Part shown: in pieces, positions 52,569 through 59,936 of the stretch
Layout: each line of letters opens with the position of its first letter
Position numbering within the stretch: the first letter of the stretch is position 1
Assembly: GCF_004028155.1 (NCBI RefSeq)
Contig: NZ_SBII01000011.1
Location: 62,001 to 126,000 of the forward strand
Source: Flavobacterium cerinum
Lineage (GTDB): Bacteria > Bacteroidota > Bacteroidia > Flavobacteriales > Flavobacteriaceae
Length of the DNA stretch: 64,000 nucleotides
Direction of reading: 5' to 3'
Position numbers and translations under genes: made by a program
The notes under the pieces: model-generated
Databases searched by the model: none
The model's input: only the letters and a program-made list of their open reading frames with translations
What the model was told of the DNA's origin: nothing

Positions 52569-53885
52569 ATGAGTACTACAACGCTGCCTTTTGTGGCATA
52601 TAAAGTAAAGGATATTTCGCTTGCGGAATGGGGTAGAAAAGAAATTGGCCTTGCAGAAGCCGAAATGCCGGGATTAATGGCACTTCGTGCAGAGTTTGGT
52701 GCACAGCAGCCACTTAAAGGTGCGCGTATTGCTGGTTGCCTTCACATGACGATCCAAACAGCTGTTCTTATCGAGACATTAGTTGCATTAGGTGCAGAAG
52801 TTACCTGGAGCTCATGTAACATTTTCTCTACACAAGACCATGCTGCTGCTGCTATTGCCGCTGCAGGTATACAGGTTTATGCATGGAAAGGCCTTAACGA
52901 AGAGGAATTTGACTGGTGTATAGAGCAGACTTTGTTTTTCGGCGAAGACCGTAAATCACTTAATATGATCCTTGATGATGGTGGAGATCTTACCAATATG
53001 GTGTTCGATCGTTTCCCTGCGCTTGTAGATGCTATCAAAGGTCTTTCTGAAGAAACTACTACAGGTGTTCACCGTCTATACGAAAGAATGAAAAACGGTA
53101 CACTTGTTATGCCGGCTATCAATGTTAATGATTCAGTTACTAAATCGAAATTCGATAACAAATACGGATGTAAAGAAAGTGCTGTAGATGCGGTTCGTCG
53201 TGCTACAGATCTTATGCTTGCCGGTAAAAGAGTTATCGTTTGTGGATATGGTGACGTAGGTAAAGGTACTGCTGCTTCTTTTAGAGGTGCGGGTTCTATT
53301 GTTACTGTTACTGAGATCGATCCTATCTGTGCGCTTCAGGCTGCTATGGATGGTTATGAGGTTAAAAAACTGGATACAGTTATCGGTACTGCAGATATTA
53401 TCATCACAACTACAGGTAACAAAGATATCGTGGTAGGCCGTCATTTCGAAAAAATGAAGGACAAGACTGTTGTTTGTAACATCGGTCACTTCGATAACGA
53501 AATTGACATGGCTTGGTTAAACAAAAACCATGGTGCATCTAAAATCGAAATTAAGCCTCAGGTTGATAAATATACGATCAACGGTACAGATATCATTATT
53601 CTTGCAGAAGGTCGTCTTGTGAACCTTGGTTGTGCTACTGGACACCCTAGTTTTGTTATGAGTAACTCGTTTACTAACCAAACTCTTGCTCAGCTTGAAC
53701 TTTGGACAAACAGTGATGCTTACGAAAACAAAGTATACATGCTGCCTAAACACCTTGACGAAAAAGTGGCTTCACTTCACCTTGCTAAACTAGGTGTAGA
53801 GTTAGAAACACTTAATGATGAGCAGGCTGCTTACATTGGTGTAGAAGTACAAGGTCCATTTAAACCGGAGTACTACAGATACTAA
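52569..53885 (+). CDS. ahcY: Adenosylhomocysteinase (S-adenosylhomocysteine hydrolase)
   Basis: AhcY splits S-adenosylhomocysteine to adenosine and homocysteine and keeps methylation running. The 438-residue protein has the substrate motif [16 protein letters not shown], the DDGGDLT segment, the catalytic lysine/aspartate pair in [13 protein letters not shown], the NAD-binding loop [10 protein letters not shown], and the C-terminal KPEYYRY. Length and motifs are complete. It is monocistronic and followed by a terminator. Confidence 0.97.
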   Translation: MSTTTLPFVAYKVKDISLAEWGRKEIGLAEAEMPGLMALRAEFGAQQPLKGARIAGCLHMTIQTAVLIETLVALGAEVTWSSCNIFSTQDHAAAAIAAAGIQVYAWKGLNEEEFDWCIEQTLFFGEDRKSLNMILDDGGDLTNMVFDRFPALVDAIKGLSEETTTGVHRLYERMKNGTLVMPAINVNDSVTKSKFDNKYGCKESAVDAVRRATDLMLAGKRVIVCGYGDVGKGTAASFRGAGSIVTVTEIDPICALQAAMDGYEVKKLDTVIGTADIIITTTGNKDIVVGRHFEKMKDKTVVCNIGHFDNEIDMAWLNKNHGASKIEIKPQVDKYTINGTDIIILAEGRLVNLGCATGHPSFVMSNSFTNQTLAQLELWTNSDAYENKVYMLPKHLDEKVASLHLAKLGVELETLNDEQAAYIGVEVQGPFKPEYYRY

Positions 53886-53925
53886 TTTTTAGATTTTGTT
53901 CTGAAGTTAAGATCATTTACAAATA

Positions 53926-53955
53926 AAAAACCCTCGCTGTAAAGCGGGGTTTTGT
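53926..53955 (+). terminator. Terminator after ahcY
   Basis: AAAACCCTCGCT pairs with AGCGGGGTTTT (one T-G pair) around a 4-base loop, then GTTTTTT. Confidence 0.85.
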
Positions 53956-54000
53956 TTTTTATAGGATTTGAATGTAGTTTTTCTAATATCTTAATAAAAT

Positions 54001-54561
54001 CTATTTTCTCGTCCAGCATTCCATAATGTGGTCGTTTACCATACCGGTTGCCTGCATATTGGCATATATAATGGTTGAACCTACAAATTTAAATCCGCGT
54101 TTTTTTAGGTCTTTGCTTATCTCGTCAGAAAGGGGAGTGGTGGCAGGTACCTGAGCCATCGACGTGAATTTGTTGTCTATTTGTTTTCCATTGGTAAAAT
54201 TCCAATAGTATTTTGAGAACGAACCAAACTCCTCCTGAACTTTCATGAACGCTTGTGCGTTACTAATGGCAGAAAGTACTTTTAATCGGTTACGGATGAT
54301 TCCGGCGTCCTGTAATAAGGCGTCTATTTTTTCCTGATCGTATTGCGCGATTTTTTTATAATCAAAATTGTCAAAAGCATTGCGGAAGGACTCACGTTTT
54401 CTAAGAATCGTAATCCAACTTAATCCGGCCTGAAACGTTTCCAGTAAAAGGAACTCAAACAGGGTTTGGTCGTCATGCACAGGAGTACCCCATTCGGTGT
54501 CATGGTATTTTTCGTAGAGCGCATCGCCTACGCACCATTTACATCTTAATTTCTCACTCAT
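54001..54561 (-). CDS. tag: DNA-3-methyladenine glycosylase I
   Basis: Tag removes 3-methyladenine from DNA. The 186-residue protein has RCKWCVGDALYEKYHDTEWG at the N-terminus, with the family zinc cysteine and histidine, and FQAGLSWITILRKRE in the helix-hairpin-helix region. The second zinc pair is near the end (NDHIMECW). The start codon overlaps the end of the upstream queuosine-precursor transporter gene by 8 bases, so translation is coupled. Confidence 0.94.
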   Translation of the reverse strand: MSEKLRCKWCVGDALYEKYHDTEWGTPVHDDQTLFEFLLLETFQAGLSWITILRKRESFRNAFDNFDYKKIAQYDQEKIDALLQDAGIIRNRLKVLSAISNAQAFMKVQEEFGSFSKYYWNFTNGKQIDNKFTSMAQVPATTPLSDEISKDLKKRGFKFVGSTIIYANMQATGMVNDHIMECWTRK

Positions 54562-55216
54562 GGGGTTTGTTTTTATCGTTGTGAATGTACTTTTCTATAA
54601 GTGAATGTCCTAAATAGATAAGCGGGGTAAGTAACACAGCCTGCCCTAGTTTTACTAAATAACCTGTAAGTCCTGAAGATATATAAGTTTCAGTGTCCAT
54701 AATGCCTGTGGCATAAAAAGCGATACCTAATACTATAAAGCTGTCAAAAAACTGAGAGATAACGGTAGATCCTGTACTGCGGAGCCATATCATTTTGTTG
54801 CCTGTGCGCTTCTTTACAAAGTGGAAGATTGTTATGTCAATTAATTGAGAAACTAAGAAAGCAGCAATACTTCCAACGATAATCCAGAGGCTCTGTCCAA
54901 AAACGCCGTTAAATTGAGAATCGGTTGTGCCCATTCCTTTTACTGCAGGAATCTGCATAGCCAGAAAGAGCAATATAAAGCAGTAGGCAATAAGGAATGC
55001 GGTAATTGTAGAAAGCCTGCGGACACCTTTTTCGCCAAAGTATTCATTAATAAGGTCTGTGGTAATAAACACTACAGGCCATGGTAAAATGCCTATACTC
55101 ATAACGTATGGGCCAATGTGAATAAGCTTGCCGCCAATAAGTTCGGCAACTACAGCATTTGTGATAAATATACCGGCTAAAATAACATAGACGGTATCTT
55201 TTCTGGATTGAAACAT
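54554..55216 (-). CDS. Queuosine precursor transporter (YhhQ/VUT family)
   Basis: The 220-residue membrane protein has six to seven hydrophobic helices and the VUT-1 family pattern: NAVVAELIGGKLIHIGPYV, PWPVVFITTDLINEYFGEKG and GSTVISQFFDSFIVLGIAF. YhhQ-type proteins import preQ0 or preQ1, precursors of the tRNA nucleoside queuosine. No riboswitch is visible upstream. tag follows with an 8-base overlap. Confidence 0.9.
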   Translation of the reverse strand: MFQSRKDTVYVILAGIFITNAVVAELIGGKLIHIGPYVMSIGILPWPVVFITTDLINEYFGEKGVRRLSTITAFLIAYCFILLFLAMQIPAVKGMGTTDSQFNGVFGQSLWIIVGSIAAFLVSQLIDITIFHFVKKRTGNKMIWLRSTGSTVISQFFDSFIVLGIAFYATGIMDTETYISSGLTGYLVKLGQAVLLTPLIYLGHSLIEKYIHNDKNKPHE

Positions 55217-55235
55217 AAGGAATAATCTAAAACAT

Positions 55236-55243
55236 CAAAAGTA
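55236..55243 (-). promoter_or_regulatory. Promoter -7 element for the yhhQ-tag unit
   Basis: The minus strand reads TACTTTTG, an exact match, 20 bases upstream of the transporter start. Confidence 0.5.
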
Positions 55244-55297
55244 GGCAATTTGTTTGGGGTAATAAAAAATCTAAAAGTAAACGATTTTACATTGTTG

Positions 55298-55903
55298 CTA
55301 TTGCAGTTTTGCTTCTGTTTTGATGAGTTTTAAATTCTCGTCATTTATATCAGTTTGATAGATATAAATTTTGTTTTTTTCCTGAAATACTCTTTTCTTA
55401 ATTTCATCTAAAGGGATTTCTTCGCAAGCGGTTGGAATTAAAAAAGGAGGTATAAGCTGCTTCCATTCCCCGTTTTTAAAGGTATAGGTTGTCATGGTAT
55501 AGGTGCAACCATTCATCGGTTCCTGGTAGATAGATAGCTCTTCATTTCCATCATTATTCAGATCACCTTCATTAATTAGTTTTGCAGCACAGCATCCTAT
55601 GTTTAGTGAAGGAATATTTGCATTATCAAATTTTATAATATATTCTGCCGGAGTGCCATCTTCAAGAGGATTTCCAACTTGTTCCTTAATTTGCTGCAGG
55701 GACGCTTTTGTTTTATTTCCATTTCCCTGTAGGTCGATTTCTATTTCTGTTTCGGAATATAACTTTTCAGGTATAGCTTCAGCTGTTTTGTATGCCGGTT
55801 TAAATTGTACGGTGTCTGTTTGCTGTGTTTCTATCTTATTCTCTGTTGGTTTTTTATTGCATCCGAAGACGGATAAAAGAAGTAGAATGGCAAGTTTTTT
55901 CAT
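55298..55903 (-). CDS. Lipoprotein of unknown function (201 residues)
   Basis: A lipobox is present (SVFGC, C15, followed by NKKPTENK). The mature part has a VCBS-like Asp loop (EGDLNNDGNEELSIYQE) and cysteine pairs (IGCCAAK, GCTYT, ACEEIP). I cannot assign a function. The reading frame is clean. It sits between the tsf terminator and the queuosine transporter promoter, on the minus strand. Confidence 0.65.
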   Translation of the reverse strand: MKKLAILLLLSVFGCNKKPTENKIETQQTDTVQFKPAYKTAEAIPEKLYSETEIEIDLQGNGNKTKASLQQIKEQVGNPLEDGTPAEYIIKFDNANIPSLNIGCCAAKLINEGDLNNDGNEELSIYQEPMNGCTYTMTTYTFKNGEWKQLIPPFLIPTACEEIPLDEIKKRVFQEKNKIYIYQTDINDENLKLIKTEAKLQ

Positions 55904-55950
55904 TTGTTTGTTGATTAGTTTTCAAATGTACATAACCTCATGATAAAAGA

Positions 55951-55982
55951 AAAACCCCAAACCATTTCTGATTTGGGGTTTT
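55951..55982 (-). terminator. Terminator after tsf
   Basis: AAAACCCCAAA and TTTGGGGTTTT form an 11-bp stem with a 10-base loop. Confidence 0.85.
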
Positions 55983-56002
55983 ATATATTTGTTTGCAGTT
56001 AC

Positions 56003-56827
56003 TTAAGCAAGTGCAACTCTTTTGAAACCTGTAACAGTAAGTGAAGCATCAACAGATTTGATGTACTCGCTTACGCTTAGTTTGCTGTCTTTAATATAGT
56101 CTTGGTTTACAAGGGTGTTGTCTTTAAAGAAACGACCTAATTTACCTTTAGCGATATTTTCCAGCATTGCCTCTGGCTTACCTTCCTGACGAAGTAAATC
56201 TTTAGCGATTTCTATTTCTTTTTCTATAATTGCAGAATCAACACCTTCTTCGTTAAGAGCGATAGGAGCCATTGCAGCAGCTTGCATTGCAACGTTTCTT
56301 GAAGCTTCTTCAGCACCAGCAACGTTAGCAGAAAGGCTTACTAAAGTAGCGATTCTGTTACCAGCGTGGATATAAGAACCAACAAATGCACCTTCTAGTC
56401 TTTCAAAAGAACCGATCTCGATTTTTTCACCGATAACACCAGTTTGCTCAATAAGTTTCTCTTCAACAGTAATTCCGTTAAAGTCAGTAGCAAGAAATGC
56501 TTCTTTAGTATCAAAGTTAATAGCAAGGTTAGCAAGATCGTTAGCAAGTTTAACGAAAGATTCGTTTTTTGCAACGAAGTCAGTCTCGCAGTTAAGAGAG
56601 ATAACTACACCAGCAGTTTTGTCAGCGTTAACAACAGCAATAACAGCACCTTCAGAAGATTCTCTGTCTGCTCTGTTAGCAGCTACTTTTTGTCCTTTTT
56701 TACGAAGGTTTTCGATAGCTTTATCAAAATCTCCGTCAGCTTCAACAAGAGCTTTTTTACAGTCCATCATACCGGCACCTGTAATTGTTCTAAGTTTATT
56801 TACGTCTGCAGCAGTAATATTTGCCAT
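56003..56827 (-). CDS. tsf: Elongation factor Ts
   Basis: EF-Ts recycles EF-Tu by nucleotide exchange. The 274-residue sequence has the UBA-like start VNKLRTITGAGMMDCKKALVEADGDFDKA (in two parts: TGAGMMDCKKAL and EADGDFDKAI), the core with VVISLNCETDFVAKN, and the C-terminal dimerisation segment. Length is normal for Bacteroidota. It follows rpsB by 102 bases and may have its own promoter inside the terminator loop between them. Confidence 0.97.
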   Translation of the reverse strand: MANITAADVNKLRTITGAGMMDCKKALVEADGDFDKAIENLRKKGQKVAANRADRESSEGAVIAVVNADKTAGVVISLNCETDFVAKNESFVKLANDLANLAINFDTKEAFLATDFNGITVEEKLIEQTGVIGEKIEIGSFERLEGAFVGSYIHAGNRIATLVSLSANVAGAEEASRNVAMQAAAMAPIALNEEGVDSAIIEKEIEIAKDLLRQEGKPEAMLENIAKGKLGRFFKDNTLVNQDYIKDSKLSVSEYIKSVDASLTVTGFKRVALA

Positions 56828-56849
56828 TTTGAATTGTATTTATAGTTAT

Positions 56850-56913
56850 AAAAAAAAATAAGCCGTTATGTTGATAATGCTACAAAAGTAAACATGTACC
56901 AGCACAACGGCTT
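56850..56913 (-). promoter_or_regulatory. Terminator with an internal promoter box between rpsB and tsf
   Basis: On the minus strand AAGCCGTTGTG (56903-56913) pairs with CATAACGGCTT (56860-56870; one G-T pair), followed by nine Ts. The 32-base loop contains TACTTTTG (56883-56890), an exact promoter -7 element facing tsf. Confidence 0.7.
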
Positions 56914-56929
56914 TATTGTAATGTTATCT

Positions 56930-57736
56930 TTATTCTTCTGTAGCAGCAGTTGGAGCTTCTGTAACAGGAGCAGCAACTTCAACAGCAGGAGCAGCAGCTA
57001 CTTCAGCAGTTTCCTGACCTTCAGCAGAGAAATCATCTTTATCAGATTTTCTGTCAGAAAGACCTTCGATAACCGCACCGGTAACTAAAGATAAAATCTT
57101 GTCGATAGATTTAGAAGCATCATCATTTGCAGGGATAACATACTCTACCTGACGTGGGTCAGAGTTAGTATCTACCATTGCGAAAACCGGAATGTTTAAT
57201 TTTTGAGCTTCTTTTACTGCGATGTGTTCAGCTTTGATATCTACGATGAATAACGCAGCAGGAAGCCTTGTCATGTCAGCGATAGAACCTAAGTTTTTCT
57301 CAAGTTTTGCACGTAGACGATCTACTTGTAGACGCTCTTTCTTAGAAAGTGTCATGAATGTACCGTCTTTCTTCATTTTATCAATAGAAGCCATTTTTTT
57401 AACAGCTTTACGGATAGTAACGAAGTTTGTTAACATACCACCAGGCCATCTTTCAGTGATGTATGGCATGTTTGCAGCCGCAGCTTTTTCAGCAACGATA
57501 TCTTTTGCCTGCTTTTTAGTAGCAACGAAAAGAATTTTTCTGCCTGATGCAGCGATTTTTTTAAGGGCTTCGTTAGCCTCTTCAATTTTAGCTGCAGTTT
57601 TATATAGATTGATAATGTGAATTCCATTACGCTCCATATAGATGTAAGGAGCCATGTTTGGGTCCCATTTTCTGGTCATGTGTCCAAAATGAACACCAGC
57701 TTCCAGTAAGTCTTTAACTTCTACTTTATTTGCCAT
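56930..57736 (-). CDS. rpsB: 30S ribosomal protein uS2
   Basis: uS2 completes the head-side platform of the small subunit. The 268-residue protein has the typical start KVEVKDLLEAGVHFGHMTRK, WDPNMAPYIYMERNGIHIIN and TERWPGGMLTNFVTIRKAVK. The C-terminal tail from about residue 225 is alanine/valine/glutamate-rich and longer than in E. coli. tsf lies downstream, the usual order. A structured leader of about 110 bases precedes it. Confidence 0.97.
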   Translation of the reverse strand: MANKVEVKDLLEAGVHFGHMTRKWDPNMAPYIYMERNGIHIINLYKTAAKIEEANEALKKIAASGRKILFVATKKQAKDIVAEKAAAANMPYITERWPGGMLTNFVTIRKAVKKMASIDKMKKDGTFMTLSKKERLQVDRLRAKLEKNLGSIADMTRLPAALFIVDIKAEHIAVKEAQKLNIPVFAMVDTNSDPRQVEYVIPANDDASKSIDKILSLVTGAVIEGLSDRKSDKDDFSAEGQETAEVAAAPAVEVAAPVTEAPTAATEE

Positions 57737-57845
57737 TTTTGTAATAGTTTACGTTCTGTTGAGTAATATAAGCAATGTACAAGTGGCGATAAAATTCCGG
57801 CCTTGCGCATTTAGATGCTAAACTAACTCCCGCCTCAACGGGCAA
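57737..57845 (-). promoter_or_regulatory. Candidate structured leader of rpsB
   Basis: The minus strand has three small hairpins: CCCG/CGGG (57829-57842), TTTAG/CTAAA (57810-57822) and a GGC/GCC stem near 57785-57802. No -7 promoter box with exact match is visible. An autoregulatory role for S2 binding is possible but unproven. Confidence 0.4.
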
Positions 57846-57885
57846 CAACAACATTGTTTTTAAATTCAATAATAAAAATGAACTG

Positions 57886-57904
57886 TATCGGGAAAATCCC
57901 GATA
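57886..57904 (-). terminator. Hairpin after rpsI
   Basis: TATCGGGA and TCCCGATA form an 8-bp stem with a 3-base loop; a T-rich stretch follows about six bases later on the minus strand. Confidence 0.6.
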
Positions 57905-57912
57905 GCAGCATA

Positions 57913-58299
57913 TTAACGTTTAGAGAACTGGAATCTTTTACGCGCTTTCTTCTGTCCGAATTTCTTACGCTCAACCATTCTTGGATCTCTTGTTAATAGG
58001 CCTTCTGGCTTCAGGATGCTTCTGTTTTCAGCATCAACTTCGCACATTACTCTAGCAAGAGCCATTCTCACAGCTTCTGCTTGTCCTGTTGAACCACCTC
58101 CGTAAACATTTACTTTTACATCAAAGTTAGTTGCGTTCTCTGTCATTGCAAGAGGCTGCATTACTTTGTACTGTAAAGTAGCTGTTGGGAAATAAGTTGC
58201 GAATTCTTTTTTGTTTACCGTGATTTTTCCTGTTCCTTCTGTAACATAGACACGGGCAACAGCGGTTTTTCTTCTACCGATTTTGTGGATAGTAGCCAT
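57913..58299 (-). CDS. rpsI: 30S ribosomal protein uS9
   Basis: uS9 lies in the head of the small subunit, and its C-terminal tail touches the P-site tRNA. The 128-residue protein begins MATIHKIGRRKTAVARVYV and ends with the basic KKARKRFQFSKR tail. Its start codon shares one base with the rplM stop (TAATG), so the two are translationally coupled. This L13-S9 order is universal in bacteria. Confidence 0.98.
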   Translation of the reverse strand: MATIHKIGRRKTAVARVYVTEGTGKITVNKKEFATYFPTATLQYKVMQPLAMTENATNFDVKVNVYGGGSTGQAEAVRMALARVMCEVDAENRSILKPEGLLTRDPRMVERKKFGQKKARKRFQFSKR

Positions 58300-58754
58300 T
58301 ACTTTAAGTCGTTTAGGTTAACGGTTTTAGGTTTCTGTGCATCATGTTTGTGCTCAGTTCCTACGTATACATTCAAATTACGGAATAATTCTGCCCCAAG
58401 TTTGTTCTTAGGTAGCATTCCTTTAATAGCTTTCTCTACTAAGATTGCAGGGTTTTTTGCCTGTAATACTTTAGCAGTTAAAGTTCTTTGTCCACCTGGG
58501 TAACCTGTGTGACGGATGTACGTTTTGTCATCCAGTTTGTTACCTGTTAGGTTGATCTTTTCTGCGTTGATAACTACTACGTTATCTCCACAGTCCACGT
58601 GCGGTGTATAATTCGTTTTGTATTTACCTCTTAAAAGCATCGCAACTTTTGAAGCAAATCGGCCCAAATTATGACCCTCAGCGTCTACAACGATCCACTC
58701 TTTCTGAGCGGTAGCCTTGTTAGCCGAAACTGTCTTGTAGCTTAATGTGTTCAC
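58299..58754 (-). CDS. rplM: 50S ribosomal protein uL13
   Basis: uL13 is an early-assembly protein of the large subunit. The 151-residue protein shows WIVVDAEGHNLGRFASKVAM and the conserved YIRHTGYPGGQRTLTA and KGMLPKNKLGAELFRNLNVY segments. Length is typical. It is the first gene of the rplM-rpsI unit; its promoter and a short GC hairpin lie at 58783-58830. Confidence 0.98.
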   Translation of the reverse strand: MNTLSYKTVSANKATAQKEWIVVDAEGHNLGRFASKVAMLLRGKYKTNYTPHVDCGDNVVVINAEKINLTGNKLDDKTYIRHTGYPGGQRTLTAKVLQAKNPAILVEKAIKGMLPKNKLGAELFRNLNVYVGTEHKHDAQKPKTVNLNDLK

Positions 58755-58782
58755 AATAAATAATTTTAATTAAACATTCCAT

Positions 58783-58830
58783 CCCCAATAAAGGGGTTGC
58801 AAAAGTACAACTATTTATGAGAAATTCAAA
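58783..58830 (-). promoter_or_regulatory. Promoter plus leader hairpin for rplM-rpsI
   Basis: On the minus strand TTTG (58827-58830), 19 bases, then TACTTTTG (58800-58807) is ideal. The message then opens with CCCC-TTTATT-GGGG (58783-58796), a 4-bp GC stem at its 5' end. Confidence 0.7.
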
Positions 58831-58966
58831 TAGGAATAAAAAATTATTACAAACAGATAATTTTTTGAAGATGAGAGCGGTAAAGATACTTTAAATTTTT
58901 AACGAAACAAACCATTGACGAAGCACTAATGACTGTAATGATTTGTCTCTGTGAAGAATGTATCAA

Positions 58967-59248
58967 TTATACAATTACCAGGAATTCATCAATTATATTT
59001 TCTTCACTTTGATCCGTATATAGGGTATACGTACCAATCGAAAGCAATCCATTTTCTATAAACAGATTGAGCTGTATCTGGATTGCTGGCGTAAAGATGA
59101 ATTCATGATCGAGAAGTAATGATATAGATTTATTCTTTGCTAATGAAGGTGTTATTATAAAGTCACTTTTATCAGAAGCATTATAATGGCTGTGAGCTAA
59201 AGCATAATAATGTTCTTTATCTTTTAAAATTGTTTCAATAATGTCCAT
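58967..59248 (-). CDS. Small protein of unknown function (93 residues)
   Basis: I do not recognise it. It begins MDIIETILKDKEHYYALAHS and reads as a soluble acidic protein with an alternating strand pattern (LSIGTYTLYTDQSEENI) at the end. There is no signal peptide. It is 23 bases downstream of the lipoprotein gene on the same strand, so the two may be co-transcribed. Frame intact, likely real but weakly supported. Confidence 0.45.
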   Translation of the reverse strand: MDIIETILKDKEHYYALAHSHYNASDKSDFIITPSLAKNKSISLLLDHEFIFTPAIQIQLNLFIENGLLSIGTYTLYTDQSEENIIDEFLVIV

Positions 59249-59271
59249 ATATCAAACATACAAAATAATCA

Positions 59272-59748
59272 TTATTCCAGTGTTCTTAATGTATTACTAT
59301 AGGTAATAAGAAAGGGGATTGGTGCTCCCGGTTTTTTCATGACATAAATATATTTGTGTTTTTGGGCTTCTTTTGCAGGAAGGATTACTTCTTTTTTAGT
59401 GTAGTTATCAAATATTTTTGTGTCTACGGTATTGTCTATTCTTGTTACTGCTGCAAAACCGCTTTTTGTATTTGAAATTGCTGTAATGGTTTCCAGTGTT
59501 TTCTTTTCGTTAGATATAACGATTTTCTCTCCTTTATAATTTTTGGTCAATATCACGATTGAAGAATTTGCATCGGCAGCATTCAGCTTTTTTAATAAAG
59601 CATTCTTTTCTTTATCGGAAGCCGATTTAAAACCGTCTCGGTACTGTACTTCCGGTTTTGTATCGACAGTACTGCTTTTGCTGGTTTTAGTAGTGCTGCA
59701 CATGGTCATTAAAAATGCTGTGGCTATTATCAGTAGTGTCTTTTTCAT
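59272..59748 (-). CDS. Lipoprotein of unknown function (158 residues)
   Basis: The N-terminus MKKTLLIIATAFLMTMCSTT has a lipobox with C17. The mature part is lysine- and threonine-rich at first, then strand-rich with SSIVILTKNYKGEKIVISNE. No known family is recognised. The small 93-residue gene follows it. Upstream is a short repeat and the amylase gene terminator. Confidence 0.6.
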   Translation of the reverse strand: MKKTLLIIATAFLMTMCSTTKTSKSSTVDTKPEVQYRDGFKSASDKEKNALLKKLNAADANSSIVILTKNYKGEKIVISNEKKTLETITAISNTKSGFAAVTRIDNTVDTKIFDNYTKKEVILPAKEAQKHKYIYVMKKPGAPIPFLITYSNTLRTLE

Positions 59749-59780
59749 GGTAAATTATTTATAATGGTATTTTATGAATT

Positions 59781-59800
59781 GCCCTTCGACAGGCCGAGGG
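59781..59800. repeat. Short dispersed repeat (CTTCGACAG type)
   Basis: The sequence CCCTTCGACAGGCCGAGGG can form a hairpin (CCCTTCG/CGAGGG, with one unpaired base). It shares CTTCGACAGrC with the copy at 8995. Confidence 0.45.
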
Positions 59801-59883
59801 TAACAGTAATTGTTATAGCTCTCGAATTCTAAATTTAAAACATAGCCTTTGTTTATCCAGTACCTTTATGATTTATATAACAA

Positions 59884-59909
59884 AAGACCCACCATAATGG
59901 CGGGTCTTA
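59884..59909. terminator. Terminator after the amylase gene
   Basis: AAGACCC and GGGTCTT pair, continued inward by CC/GG past one mismatch. Confidence 0.7.
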
Positions 59910-59936
59910 TTTTGAATTCTATATAACTAACTTCAA

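Noticed and set aside
56444..56845. Plus-strand frame antisense to tsf
   Set aside because: Shadow of a strongly supported conserved gene; composition is typical of antisense artefacts.
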